Assembly (NCBI GenBank): GCA_009741485.1
Contig: CM019219.1
Coordinates: 632,337-696,336 of the forward strand
Direction of reading: 5' to 3'
Source: Malurus cyaneus samueli
Taxonomy: Eukaryota > Chordata > Aves > Passeriformes > Maluridae
DNA length: 64,000 nucleotides
The position numbers and the translations under genes were made by a program. Positions 11,073 to 23,590 of this stretch are shown here, in pieces; positions within the stretch are counted from its first letter, which is position 1; every line of letters begins with the position of its first letter. The notes under the pieces were generated by a model. It saw nothing but the letters and a program-made list of their open reading frames with translations. It was not told the origin of the DNA and did no database searches.

Positions 11073-12505
11073 CCAGGCTGAATGAACCCAGAAACTGGGA
11101 TTTTGTATGCCAAGACACTCGTGGTTTTCTCAACAGGCAGGGATGTGTCCTGCAAATTTAAATCTGGAAATATTCCTGTCCATGCAGAGCTGGCTGTTTG
11201 ATCTGGGCACGTTATGTGCTTTAATTGGCCCTGGAGGAGAGTGTGTGTATGTGAAAACACTTGAAGTCTGTTTTTTTTAACAGGTTTTTAATAATAGAAG
11301 TCATCTCTCACACCAGACTTTTGTTCACAGCATACTGGGAGCTTGTCCCTGTGTTTGAATTGATGGGAAATGCTGGGACGCACCAGAGTCACTGGGAATC
11401 ACTGGGAACTGCAGCCTGATGGGTGTATGAGGGCAAGGAGTTAAATTTTGATGGCTTGGGTTGTGATTTGGATGTAAGAAAATAGATCTAAGGGTTCTTC
11501 TGGAGATGTGTAATTTTCTGGGGCTCACCCTTCAGTCTGGATCAGAGCACTTGGGAGATTTCAAATCCCCACAACTCCTTAAACTCAGGGGAATTCAGAC
11601 AAAAATCTGTACATTTGAAATTGCCATCATCTTTGAAATACTTAGCAACCCTCACTAATAAATCTTTTTCTCTCCCTCTTCCCCCCAAACATTCTCTAGG
11701 CTTGTTTGATACCAGTTATAATATGAAAGCATGGAGCCATCTCTGTTGAAAAAACTCAGAGTAAAGCAGGAGTTGGGATATATTGAGCAGGAATACGAGT
11801 GGTTCCTGTGCTGGCAGAGGAAGGAAATTGGGTGGTTCGAGGTGTAGAATTACTGTTAAGTTAAGAAAATGTATTTTAGTAGGCAAAGCATTTTCAGTGC
11901 TTATGAAGAAGCTTGGGATTGGGAGAAATATGATTTCCTGTAATCAAGGTGCTGGGAGTTGTTTGCCAGCCACTAATGCCTTCGGGGAAATCTCGTAGCA
12001 AAGCGTGTAAATGAAAGGGATATTAGCAGAGATTGGCTTCATTTTCTTTAGGGCAAAACTGTAAAAAGTTATGGGGTTTCATATGCCCTACTTGAGGTGC
12101 TTTAGTTATCTCCTGGCTGCTCTGTTCCAGGAGTTGTTGGCAAATGTTTTGACAATATCGGTGAAGCTCACCGGTATAAATTTTATCTGTTTTGCTACAG
12201 AGAAATTTGTGTGGTAAAAAGGCTTATAAATGTTAAATAAGAGGAATTTTGGGTCAATAAGACCACTGATAAATCTCCTGTTAAATTAAGTGTGCCTGGA
12301 GTCCTATATTTAGCAGAGCTATTGCCAAATTCCAGCAGGGCTCAAGCATTTCCAATAATTATTACAGCAGAATTTACAGCAGATATTTTTTTCCTATTGA
12401 CATATTAAGCATATTTGCAGGAGAACACATCCTTCAGGGGCCTGGGTAATTGTAGCCTGGGTAGAGATGTGCCCAACCTCGTAATTGTTATTAATTATTT
12501 GAGAA
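11073..12505. other. Unique noncoding DNA
   Basis: AT-rich unique sequence with scattered short open frames lacking domains. No RNA gene or mobile element was seen. Confidence 0.55.
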
Positions 12506-12945
12506 ATCACAGAATCGTTGAGGAGTTTGGGTGGGAAGGGACTTTAAATCCCACCCAGTGCCACCCCTGCCATGGCAGGGACCCCTCCCACTGTCCCAGG
12601 CTGCTCCCAGCCCCAATGTCCAGCCTGGCCTTGGGCACTCAAAGGGATCCAGGGGCAGCCACAGCTTCTCTGGGCACCCTGTGCCAGGGCTGCCCACCCT
12701 ACAGGAAACAATTCCTGCCCAATATCCCATCTAAATCTTCCCACTTTCAGCTTAAAGCCATTCCCTGTGTCCTGTCCCTCCATCTCCCTCCTGTCCCTCT
12801 CCAGCTCTTCTGGAGCCCCTTTAGGCCCTGCAAGGAGCTCTGAGCTCTCCCTGGAGCCTTCCCTTCTCCAGCACCCCCAGTTCTCCCAGGCTGTTTTTAT
12901 GAGTGACACAGAGCTCCTGGAGGTCAGGGATGTGATTTCCAGTGC
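12506..12945 (-). mobile_element. CR1 LINE 3' fragment, minus strand
   Basis: Minus-strand CR1 with its 3' end at the left (ATCACAGAATCGTTGAGGAG). It runs through the shared young core and the TTCTGGAGCCCCTTTAGGCC segment to the 5' part containing GGAGGTCAGGGATGTGATTT. That 5' part is also present in the plus-strand copy at 26868-27310, so both reach about the same point in the element. Confidence 0.94.
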
Positions 12946-13090
12946 TCTGGGCACCCTGTGCCAAGGCCTTCCCACCCTACAGGGAACAATTCCTGCCCAA
13001 TATCCCATCCATCCCTGCTCTCTGGCACTGGGAGCCATTCCCCCTTGTCCCATCACCACTACATGTCCTTGTGAAAATATTCCTAATAAT
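12946..13090 (-). mobile_element. Second CR1 fragment abutting the first
   Basis: A second minus-strand CR1 piece starts in the core (CTGGGCACCCTGTGCCAAGG) and runs through ACAGGGAACAATTCCTGCCC to CCCTTGTCCCATCACCACTA. It directly follows the preceding copy but repeats its middle part. It therefore represents a separate insertion or a rearranged duplicate, and it lacks its 3' end. Confidence 0.88.
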
Positions 13091-13284
13091 TTTTTTCATT
13101 TTTTCCTCCCTCCATTCCTCCCTGGGCAGGTGAGCTGCCAACTGTGCCACACAGAGCTCACGGCATCGATTCCTTGGTAGGGACAAATCTTTGTTCTTTA
13201 CTGGGAGGGACTGGAAATCAAATCAGCTGAATTCCTTGTGGTCCCCTTCCCCGTGTGCACGTGTGGGGCTGCGTGGAGCCACAT

Positions 13285-13960
13285 ATTGCATTTTTTAGGA
13301 TTGAATCCGCTTGGAGCCGGTCCTAATGCGCCTCTCGCAGCGGAGGAAATGGATATTACGCTCGCTGGCTTGAAACGTGCGCTCAAATGCATTGGGAGTT
13401 CGATACTATTTTTCAAACTGCCAAATAGATAATGTCAGAACATTTCTGAAATGGGATCCTAACATCAAGATATACGGCACCAATCAGCTCACATCAGGCA
13501 AAGTACAGCGTAAAGGCGGCGATGGAGGAAACTACTAGAGAATTTCCATTTTCATTCCCTATGTCAACAGCTTTGTAACTTACCTAGTAGATTGTTTTAT
13601 GTTTTCCAGACCTATTCTCAGTAGACCACAAACACTACATTCGGCTCAGCCTTCAGAACCCAAAGAATTAGATATGCTGTAGTTTATGAAATGGATGTTT
13701 ATGAAAGTATCCTTTGTTTGAATTGCTCGAAAACCCAACATGAATTCCAACTTTGACAGCGTAAGCAGAAAATAAGAGGGCCATAGTGATCTCCCAAATG
13801 TAGCCTTAACTATTGAGGTTCTCATATTGAAAATGCAATTTTCTGTCTCGATGTTTATGAATGTCTTCAAATTCCCTTTCATAATAGCCCCTTTCTGACA
13901 GGCCTTTTTCAACTCTGAAATATGAGAAGAAAGGTTGCTGCAGAGTGTGGAATAAACCAT
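13285..13960. other. Candidate conserved noncoding block
   Basis: Repeat-free unique sequence with many retained CpGs (13310-13380, 13465-13530) next to AT-rich stretches. A 116-codon minus-strand frame at 13646-13996 shows no domain and no splice context. The texture suggests a conserved regulatory element rather than an exon. Conservation is inferred. Confidence 0.3.
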
Positions 13961-14524
13961 TACAGGAGGTGCACCTCTGTCCCTCAAGCCAACCAAAGTC
14001 AGGGATGATGTATGCGCATGGAGGAGCTGGCAGAGCCCGAATCCATCGCAGAGCAGCAGGATTCTTTCACTGAATCCCAGTCAGTTCGGGTGCTAAAATG
14101 CCCTGGGACACTTTAGGGAGCCTGTCTGTGTAAAATGTATGAATTCTGTGTGGTTTTATAAACGGGGTGTGACTCTGGAATAACTCTCAGAATTGACCGA
14201 GTGCTGGCAAAGCTCGTCACAGTCGCTGAGGAACAGTCAGAGCTGTTAATGTGGAATTGCCCTCCACAGGCAGAAATGTGTGTTTTGTTTGGGAGAGGAC
14301 CTACACCGAGGGAATTCAATTTCCTCTGGATCACCTGTGTGCAGTTTTCACATTGTCCTGGTGTTTTTGTGAGAGTCTGGTGGTTCCTGAGGGAAAGAGT
14401 CCCTCGGGATGTCCATCCTGAGCTGGATCCTCAGGGAGGGGAATCTTCCTCTGCTCTGGTGAGACACCACCTGCAGGGCTGTGTCTACCTTGGGCTCTCC
14501 AGCACAAATAAAACCTTGTTGGAT
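13961..14524. other. Unique noncoding DNA
   Basis: Moderately GC-rich unique sequence between the conserved-looking block and the next CR1. Overlapping frames on both strands have no recognisable domain. Confidence 0.5.
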
Positions 14525-14782
14525 GGATCCAGAGGAGGCCACAGAGATGCTCCAGGGCTGGAGCCCCTCTGGAGCCAGGCTGGGAGAGCTGGGGGTGCTC
14601 ACCTGGAGAGGAGAAGGGACAGGGAGAGCTCAGAGCCCCTTGCAGGTACTAAAGGAGCTCCAGGAGAGCTGGAGAAGGACTGGGGACAAGGGATGGAGGG
14701 ACAGGACAAGGGGAAATCACCTTAACCTGAAGAAGATCAGATTTAAATTAAATTAGATCTTAAGAAGAAATTCTGTCTTCAC
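14525..14782 (+). mobile_element. CR1 LINE internal fragment
   Basis: Plus-strand CR1 reaching further 5' than its neighbours. It begins at the AGAGGAGGCCACAGAGATGC segment downstream of the reverse transcriptase, continues through CTGGAGAGGAGAAGGGACAG, and stops after AGAAGAAATTCTGTCTTCAC. It lacks the usual 3' terminal core, so it was truncated after insertion or by deletion. Confidence 0.9.
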
Positions 14783-17289
14783 TTCTTGTCTTAACATTTT
14801 TACATAAATACAGTGTGAACTGCGAGGGAAGTCAAATTTTGCAGTAATCTAAAATGAAAATAAAATTGAGTGAAAGTGAAAATGTTTATCTGCTCTTTTA
14901 ATTCAGGTGTCTCTGTGACATGAATTTTCTTGTAATAGCAGTGGGACATTCCTGGGGTTCCAGTCTCTCACTCTGATCTTGGCCTAGATCTGTGTTCAGC
15001 CCCCTGTTCAAACAGCAGCCTGAGTAAATAATAAGTAAATAAAATGAAGTGTTTTTGAACATAAAACCGGGTGAAATTAATTTTGGCCACGAGGTCAGTT
15101 GGTTGTCAGAGGTGCTGGTGTCCAGGCTCGGAGCAGAGGAGCTCTCTGGGTGACTGGAACCTGGCTGGGTTGGGCTGGACCTGTCCCCTGGCTGGGTTGG
15201 GCTGGGCTGCACCCCTGGGTCCATCCATGCAAATGTACCCCATGCTCAGCTTTCAAATAATGAGCATTGAAATGCCAACTGACCTGCTGCGGGAGAAAAA
15301 TATTGCTTGTGACGTTAAGCACCTTCAGGTGAAATAACTCGGGTTAAGCTGGAGCAGATTTTAAGTGTGAGGAGGTCCCTGGGTGGTGGAGGTGGAGATG
15401 CACACCTTGCACAGGTCAGGCACTTCTGGAACCTGAATCTGCTCCCACTTCTGACAAAGCTGAGGTGAAGGCATGGGCAACTCCAGAGCCAGCTGAGGAG
15501 GAAGAGGGGAGCTGTGCCAGGCAGAAGAGGAGAAACATTCCTGTTTCTGACCCTGCTGTAAGGTACCAGAAGTCAGGAGGAGCAGGTGAACAAGTGCTTT
15601 GCTCCTCAACCTGCACATCTTGTTTAAAACTTCCCAAATTTCTCCACTCTCAAGATGTTTCCTCCAAATTTCTGTCATCCTTTGCCTGGTTTAGCTTTTC
15701 CTGGCCTTTATGGAAGCACAAGAGGAAAAGCAGCAGAGCTGAGCCCAGTTTGATGGTTGAATAGTTTTACCCTGCTCTGGAACACGGAGCAGAGATCATT
15801 TTCATTCGTTTATTGTTTCAGCACCGGGCAAATACAAATGTTTCTCTTGCGTCCGAGGATATTTTTAATGCTGCTTTTTAGATGTTGTTTTCTTTTGCTT
15901 GAAACTCCAAATGCGTTCTTCCCAGAATTTCCAAGCTCGTTCCTTTATTTTTTTTTTTTTTTTTTTTAAGGGTATCCTGTCAGGTTTTAAATACAGGCTT
16001 TTCATGTTGCCAGCGAATTGCTTTGATCTGCAGATGAGAACTGATGAGGCGCAGTTTCCTCAGCGCTGAACTTTGCCAAGAGTTCCGAGTGTGCTGGGAT
16101 GGATCCGAAAATCAGGAAGGGAAACTCCTGACAGGACTTTCCAAAGCAAAACCTTCTCCCATTGTCTGAAAACAAATGCCCAGAACGATTCGTCTGTGGT
16201 TTTGGTGGGATGAAAAGTGAAGGAAAAAGGAACACAGCTCGATGAATGTGTTCTTTGTTTTATTTGTGGAGTAATAGCTGGGAAATAAAGTTAAATTTCC
16301 TCTCTGTCCATGCCACATCTTCTTGTATTATTGAAGGAGCTGGTGAGAGAGGAGCTGGCAGAACAGAGGGATAGCTGGGGGAAAAAACTGCCCCTGAAGT
16401 GGCCTTTAAAAATTAATCCTGAGAAGGAAAATGTTCAGTGATGCTGCAGGACTGGGAAATAGTCCTGGATTGGAGGAGGTGTCCAGGCCACCCCTCTCCA
16501 CCATCTCCAGGGCAGATTCAGCTGGAGAGCTTCCCCTCAGTGGCTCTGGAAATCCCTGAGGACGAGGCAGGCTCAGCCTTCCCAGGACCCCATCCTCTGC
16601 CCTCCCAGGGACGATATTTTTCCTGAAAATCCAGAGTTTCTGGTGCCTCTTGGAGCCTAAGTTCAGGAAACACACACATCCCTTGGGGGGAAATGGGCTA
16701 TTTTGGGCAATTCATTCCCAATTACCCAGTGGGTGGTTGGAAGAGGCAGCCCAGGATTATTCTCAAAAACACCACAGTTCCTTCAGATTCGGATGAGTGA
16801 CTCTTTTTAGCTTAACTGCTACTTGAATTCTACAGCATATTCCAGGGAATAAGTAAATAAAACACCGTTCATGCCATGGGATCAGCATACTAATTTATGG
16901 CCAGATCTGAAGCCTTTTCCCAAGGCAAAATACAATTAAAGCCAGGCAGAACTTGACCCGAGTGAGCACTTCAGCATTTGATCTGTGAATTTGACTTTTC
17001 TGCATTTTTATTATTTTTATACAGTAGTAAAAGTCTTTTCTCCTGCTGGTGATTTTACATTTTTTTGCTGGATATTGAATTCCTCGCAGCAAAGACCTCA
17101 CCTCTTGAAACCTAATCTTACAGAGCGCACTGTCTAAAGAACTTAATTCTTATTGGGATAACAAGTTTAAATATATATATTTTTTAAAGCATAACCATGA
17201 CATTTTCGTTAACCTGGTTCTAAGAGCGATCCAGCAGGAACAGCAGAGGATGAAAAGCGAGGACCAGGCTGAGATCTAATCTGACCCAA
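14783..17289. other. Unique noncoding DNA with short repeats
   Basis: Contains an imperfect repeat of CTGGCTGGGTTGGGCTGG near 15160-15212 and a poly-T run at about 15944-15967. Frames of up to 105 codons are present but none is recognisable. Confidence 0.5.
15944..15967. repeat. Poly-T tract
   Basis: A nearly pure T-run of about 24 bases interrupted once by A. No retrocopy was recognised on either side. Confidence 0.9.
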
Positions 17290-17376
17290 CTCATTGATTC
17301 CCTCCCTGACCTTGGGTAAGCCTTTTGACCTGCCTGGGCCTCAGTCAACTCAGCTGGAAAATTGGGTAAAGAGTGG
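17290..17376 (+). mobile_element. MIR SINE fossil
   Basis: Plus-strand match to the conserved MIR core and 3' region. TGACCTTGGGTAAGCCTTTTG is followed by GACCTGCCTGGGCCTCAGTC and then CTGGAAAATTGGGTAAA, in the same order and spacing as the MIR consensus (GTGACCTTGGGCAAG, CCTCAGTTTCCTCATCTG, TAAAATGGGG). MIR spread very early in amniote or mammalian history, so a readable copy in a bird is unusual and hints at sequence constraint. The match is from memory of the consensus. Confidence 0.6.
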
Positions 17377-17800
17377 AGCCTGTTAGAAAACCATCTTCAA
17401 TTTGAACAAAGATTTCCCGGAGACCCAAAAAAAGGGGAGTGTGGTCATTCCATACGGACGTAATTGATTGTGCACTGCACAAGAATAACATCCTGAGCCG
17501 TGGGATGCCGTGGATGACATCTCATTCGTCCTGCCGTGGCTGGGTGGTCTCTGGGCCCACTTTTCCTGTCTCCAGAGCTGTATTTTCCCTTTCCCAGTGT
17601 TTGTCTGGCCGTGCCTGCCCTCGCTGGGAATGTGGCTGAAATATTGCACGAGCTTGAGAAGGTGGTGGGCAGGAATTATTGTTCCTGTTTGGGCTGGAGT
17701 TACTGGAGTGAATTATTGTCCGCTGCATTTAGTGTGAGCTGGAGTGACATCACCTGTGTCACTAATGTGGAAAAACCAAATCAGGGATTTGCTCAGAATT
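17377..17800. other. Unique noncoding DNA
   Basis: Unique sequence between the MIR fossil and a CR1. No feature was recognised. Confidence 0.5.
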
Positions 17801-17980
17801 CAGAGAATCCCAGAATGGTTTGGGTGGGAAGGGATCCTAAAATCACCCAGTGCCACCCCTGCCATGGCAGGGACACCTCCCACTGTCCCAGGCTGCTCCC
17901 AGCCCCAATGTCCAGCCTGGCCTTGGGCACTCAAAGGGATCCAGGGGCAGCCACAGCTTCTCTGGGCACCCTGTGCCAGG
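17801..17980 (-). mobile_element. CR1 LINE 3' fragment, minus strand
   Basis: Minus-strand CR1. Its 3' end lies at the left (CAGAGAATCCCAGAATGGTT) and the shared young core follows without visible change up to CACCCTGTGCCAGG, where the copy stops. It is a short 5'-truncated insertion. Confidence 0.95.
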
Positions 17981-20900
17981 TTTCCCCACTCTCTGAGGTT
18001 CTCCTGAGCTTTCCCGAGTGTCCTGGCTCTCCCAAGCCAGAGTTCCTGGCCCCAGCAATGCCTGTCATTACCCATGGGAAGGCTCAGCTGCAAGTGACAC
18101 TTTGACAATAATCCATTTCCAAGGATCCATTTCCAACTGGGATCACTTGACTTTGTCCATCCTGAGTGGGGCTGGTTCTGGAGCCCCCCAGGAGGGCAGG
18201 GAGCCAAGGGCACATCCATGGCATGTGGCCCCTGGCACTGGGCTGGCAGCTCTCCCCCTCTGGCACTGTTTGTCCTGGGCCAAAGCCAGCTCCTCCCAAC
18301 CATCCTGGCCTCGCTAATCTATTCTCCATGACCCACGCTGGAAAATGACCGTTTCCTTTCCCCAGTTCCCACATCTGCTGTTTGTTTTGCTGCCTTTGCC
18401 TTCGCCGAGCTGCGGGAAGGAGCTCAGGAATGCTCCAGCCCAGCCTGACCTCGGAGGCGCAGTGCCATTTCCCTGGCAAGGAAAACTTCCCCCGCTGAAG
18501 GGGAAACGGGCATGTTTCTTCACTTCCACACGTGCATTTCTAGGTGTTTTCTCAATAAAAATAATGATTTTGCACTGAAATGTTACTGAGAGGAGGAGGG
18601 ACCCGGTGTTTCCAGTGGAAGCCACTAAATCCTGCCCTGCCTGTTAATTGGCTGTCGTTATCCTTCCGTGAAATACTTTAAACTTTAACATTAATATTAG
18701 GTGCAAACACCTAAAAAAAAAAAGTCACTCCTACCAGTCCGAATGAAATTACTATGTGAGAATGACATTTATGTTGGAATAAAATCATCACTGTGCCTCA
18801 TATAACATAATATATCTATGTATTTTGCATCACCAAAAAACCAAAACAAAAACCTCAGGCTCTGCTCTCTTTAAAAGTGCAGGCACGGAGAAATAAAAAT
18901 TTTGCTTGAAAATGTTCAGTACTTTTAATGGAATGTTCTCAAAACGTGTGTTTCAATTTGAAGGCAAATTTAGCAAGGAGATTTGAAAAGCAGTGAGCAC
19001 AAACACTGTGTAGAAGCAAAATGCAATCAGAATTTTCAGAAAAACACAAAATATTTCAGTCTGAGAAGGGCTGGATGATGTGCAATGAGCAAGAACCCAC
19101 CGCTTTTTCCCCTTCTTTTTTTTTTTTTTTTTCCAAACAGAAAAGGACTTGATAGACCTCCCTAAGTGCATTTCCCTTTTAATTGGAAATAGGTGATTGC
19201 AAAAATTTTTAGGCCTCTATAGATATATCTGCACCCCTGAAATAAAGAGCAATAAAAAACAATCACATCTTGGGACAGATAAACTCGTTAAGGAAGATTA
19301 AAGGGAGATTTAACCAACAGAATTACTGTCCACAAAGATGCCTCCCTGCCTTTTTTGTGACAATTCCATGGAAATTTGGTGCTAAAATAGAAACCAGAGC
19401 TAAAACTGGGATCTAGGTCTACTGCTCTGTATTCCTCTGGGCTTACAAGGCTAAGCAGAAGCAGAGGAATTACCCACAAATATTTGGTGGGTTTTATATC
19501 AAGAGCCTAAAATAGCTGGGTACTTATGGAATTAAAGGGAAGGGAATTTGAGAAGAGCTGCTTAAACTCGCTGCGATGCTGCTTTTTAGATTAAGGAGTG
19601 AGGAGCTGGATTTCTGTGCCTCTGGAGGCACGTGATCCCACCAGGAACGAGAAGAGGATGGAAGAGGAAGGGTTGAAATTTGTGTGCTGTGCCCTGGCCG
19701 GTGACAAGTGACACCTCCTGCCCTGTCCCCTGCTCTGGGGTCTGCTCATTGCTGTCAGAAGCCCTCAAACAATTCTGAAAGCTTTCAGTTATTCATTTTT
19801 AATCTGCTGTTATCGCCCTCCTGTTCCTCTCGCTTTTGCTTCTGGCCAGATTTCCTCCCACCGTCGAGCACCTTTGTTTAAGATTATTTCCCCCCAGATA
19901 GATCAGGTGGCATTTTTTTCAAGTTCAGTGTGATTTGTCACCGTTCAGTGACTCTGCTTTGATGGCTGGGGCTCTTGTAGGGGCAGAAATCAGAGAGGAA
20001 AAGTGCCATGAGCTCATCCAGCTCGGGGATGGCGCTGGCTCTGGGGGAATCTCATGGGGGAATCTTTGGGAAGAATTTTGGATTTGAGCTCCACGGGCTG
20101 ATAAGGCTCTCTTTGATGTACTGGAGCCATCAGGAAAGGAAAACCCAATGCTCTGGTGGAATGATTCCCCCTCTGTGCCTGGCAGAGCCTGCACAGCATC
20201 AGCTGATAGCGCCTGTGGGTGCTTCAAAGAGCTGGGACGGTGACAGCAGCGAGCCAGGGCTGGGGACATCGGCTCCAGGGCTCTGTTCATCCTCGAGGAG
20301 GTGCAAATACAGCAATTTCTGGCATAATGTTTAAATATGGAGCTGTTTTGGGCAAAGGGAAAGGCAGAAATATAGTTAGGAAGCGATCCAAAATCGTTAA
20401 ACTGGGGGGATCAAACCTTTCTCACTGAAGCTGGTGCAAAGGTCTCTGTGACACTTTTCTGGGCATGTCAAAGCACCATGACTGCAGCAAGGTCCTGCTG
20501 ATGCTTAGTTTGATTAAAAGCTTCTAAAAACTTTGATTAAAAGTTTTTGTAAATGAATTTGTTGTTTCTTTTTGTTCTTTTAAGACTATGACACGAAATT
20601 TATCACAGTGAGAATGTCCCTTTATCAGCTGGAGAAAAGAGGACAGAGAGGGCAGGTAAGCCTTGTTAGGGTAACTACAACCAAAAAAAAGAGGAAAAAA
20701 ATGGAGAAAAAATAAATTTAAATACTTTAGCCTGATCAGACTGACTGTCTCCCAGCTCATGAACTAATTGAGGAGAGAATGGAAGCATAAAGGCATTCCT
20801 TGTCAGAGTTAGAGAAGTAATTAATTGATCAGATATTGTTTCTTCAGCAATTAGGTGATATTCCCCTGTTAATCCATTGAAATTTTTGGTGTCAGTATCA

Positions 20901-21879
20901 ACATCCAACATTTCTCTGCTCTCCACAGTGGCTGAGTGAGGTTCTTCTCCTTCTCCTGGGGATCTGTGGCTGGGTTTGACCAAGGAGCATTTGTCATGTC
21001 ACCGATGCTGAAGAGCTGTGCGGGCTGGAGGCTTTTCCATAATTAACCTCGGTGCAAAATAAAGGGAGATCTTCATCACACTCTTTGTATTCCTATAAAA
21101 TCTGTTGCCATGGGAGCTGGCGTTGAGCAGCAAGGTAGTGGAAATCCAGAGTGTTACATTGCGTTTGCCCTGTAGCCACTGGAGGGTCCCTTAAAATAAA
21201 GTCGCCTTTTATCTTTGCTTTCTGAATAAACATAAAACTAGATTTTTAGTGCAAAATCCTGATTTCAAGGTTATTGATGCCAGACTAAATTAATACAGTC
21301 TGTGCCATAGCATACAAAATCCCCAGCAAAGCCGGGGATACTCCTGTCTTTTGAAAGCTTGACATTTGTTTTTCATAATGAACTTAAAGGTCACCAGCTA
21401 CAGATGAATCAGGATACCTGCTCGAGTTTACATTTACATGCATTTTATTTTATTCCCATGTGCACTTTTTATGAGATCCATCACTGGAATAAAACTGTAG
21501 CTCTCCCTTATTATCTGGGTTTGATGGTCTAGAAGAGTTATCAACCTGCTGCGATTCTGGGCAGGATGGGTGGAGGAATGGCTGCCTGCTTTCCTGAGAA
21601 TCACCACTGATTCCACCTCTAAATATGACATTAAAAGTGTCTCTCCATTCCCAATCCATAATTCCTCGTGTTCTGATGCCCTGCTCAATCCCTGGAATGA
21701 TGGCAACCCCATCCGAGTTAGTGAAAAATGCTTTGTGTGTATTGATGCTTCTTTAATTCTCGTTTTATTTCTACAGGAGAAGCCGTAATTAATCAAAACG
21801 CAACTTCCAGTGATTCAAAATGCCTCATCCAGCCTTAGAATGGATGTGTCCCTTCTCTTCTGCATATGAATTTTTGTTT
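17981..21879. other. Unique noncoding DNA
   Basis: About 3.9 kb without a recognisable gene or mobile element. It contains a poly-T run (19115-19132), a short tandem of TTTGATTAAAAG at 20511-20549, and a repeat-free AT-rich stretch at 18650-18830. Frames of up to 131 codons show no domain. Confidence 0.5.
19115..19132. repeat. Poly-T tract
   Basis: A pure T-run of about 18 bases preceded by a short CTTTTTCCCCTTC pyrimidine stretch. Confidence 0.9.
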
Positions 21880-22375
21880 TTGCTCAGCCTAGCGAGTGAC
21901 CTGTATTGCTGCACGGATTTTTCGAAACCAAATAACATTTTATACTTTTACCAAAATACCTGTGGAGCTGACAGAGCATGATGCATTCATTTTCCTTGAT
22001 TTTGTAGTGAGGGAAAAGGCTAGCATGAATAATTCAAAAATAATGCTGAGACTGTTAAGATTTAGTACTGGAGAGGTCATCACAGTTGGGAGAATGAGCT
22101 AGGAGACTATTACTATTCCACGATCTTTGAATCTCAAGGTGACATCATTATTATTTCTCTATATCTATAATGTGGCGCCGCAACCAACTCATTGCTGTGT
22201 TTCTCATGTAGGGGAGAAAGATCAATTACATACAGACCTCAAAATGTGAACTATAAGCATCGTGTCCAATAAAACTGTCATTAACAGTCACCACAATTTT
22301 AACTGTGCGCTTCCAGGTCAAGCTGCTTTAAAAATGATAACTGACATTGAAAGGTTGAATAAAGAGCGCCCGTGC
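21880..22375. other. Candidate conserved noncoding block
   Basis: AT-rich unique DNA without repeats, with isolated intact CpGs (for example GGCGCCGC near 22174) and many TAAT/ATTA cores. It resembles developmental enhancer sequence. There is no open frame of interest. Conservation is inferred. Confidence 0.28.
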
Positions 22376-23467
22376 CGAAGGGAGAGGGGCTGCACCCAAA
22401 TAAGTTGTCATTAACAAATTGGCTAATTCCAATTACAGCATTCAGCATTTCTCTCGCTGTTTCTGGTTGTACATCCATGGAGAACTCTGGGGAAAAAAAT
22501 AAAATCCCGAGTTTTCCACATGATCAGCATCGGCTGTGGTACTGGGGATGCAGGGAAAGAGTCCCCGTGCGGTTTAATTTTATTTATTCCTGTCTTGGAT
22601 GAGCAACAGAAAGATGTCACCCAAATGGAAGCTGCATTGTGATGGTGCTTTAACTGTTACCTCACCTCTCGGGGTGAATGTGGAAGCCTGAGTTATCCAA
22701 AATAAACACTCCCTGACGAATGTTGGGAGTAATGTGTGCCAGGAAACAGCCGCCAGGACTTCAGAGGCGCCTTCCATTGGGCGAGCGCTGCCTTGTGTGT
22801 TTAATTAAACATCCCTTTCCCTTGGAGAATATCCCTCAAGACTGTAACTCTTCCAATAAACACTTCTCCGATGTGTTTTGTTTTCTTTTTCGCAATTTTC
22901 AGATGAGTCTGAGAGATAAAGAAAGCAGCTTTCATAATGAAATTACAGAGGAAAAGGGGTGGTGAGCCACCTGTTCCGAACACGAGGACATTTGATGTGA
23001 GCGGAGCTCAAATGTTTGTAAAGAATAGCCTTTGAGGCTGTGATTTCTCCTCTGGTTTTGAAGGAACAAGCTGCTCTGCTCCTCTCTTGGTTTTTCCCAG
23101 TGTTCCTGCTGGGATTCAGGCTGCCAGCACTGGGATGGCTCCTTGCTCCAGGACAGCTGGGATCCGAGGCTGATGAGGAGCATCCCGGGGCTGTGCCTGC
23201 CTGGCCAGGGGCTCCAGCAGATCCTGCCCTTCCCAATTCTTGTTTCCTGCCTGTTCTTTCCCCTCTCAGCTCCCTCAGAGCCGTGATCCTCAGCCAGGAA
23301 CGCTCACCTCACCTTCCTGTGGCCAGGGGCTCTTCCCAGGACATGGATGGCTCTGCAGAGCCAACAGCTCCTCCCTGTTTGGGGTTCAATGGGCTCACTG
23401 GTGCCTTTATTTTCCTAATTTCTTATTAATGTTTCCTAATTTCCTAATTAATGTTTTTGTCATACAA
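22376..23467. other. Unique noncoding DNA
   Basis: Mixed composition. A 129-codon plus-strand frame at 23040-23429 has no domain. A small AT-rich tandem (TTTCCTAATTTC / ATTAATGTTT) lies at 23411-23458. Confidence 0.45.
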
Positions 23468-23590
23468 CCACAGACAGGTTTGGGTGGGAAGGGACCTTAA
23501 ATCCCATCCCATCCACCGTGCCATGGCAGGAACACCTCCCACAATTCTGGGGTGCTCCAAGCCCCATCCAACCTCGCCAGGAACACTTTA
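23468..23590 (-). mobile_element. CR1 LINE 3' fragment, diverged
   Basis: Minus-strand CR1 end. The 3' segment AGGTTTGGGTGGGAAGGGAC at the left is followed by a diverged CCATGGCAGGAACACCTCCC core and CTCCAAGCCCCATCCAACCT. Older and shorter than most copies here. Confidence 0.88.

Noticed and set aside
10712..11161. 149-codon frame ending in a lysine-rich tail
   Set aside because: The tail is the A-rich tract; the upstream part has no domain.
12415..13180. Proline-rich open frames with a PGLGHSKGSRGSH motif, also near 17.8, 27.1, 31.0 and 32.9 kb
   Set aside because: All are the same translated CR1 3' untranslated core, not a gene family.
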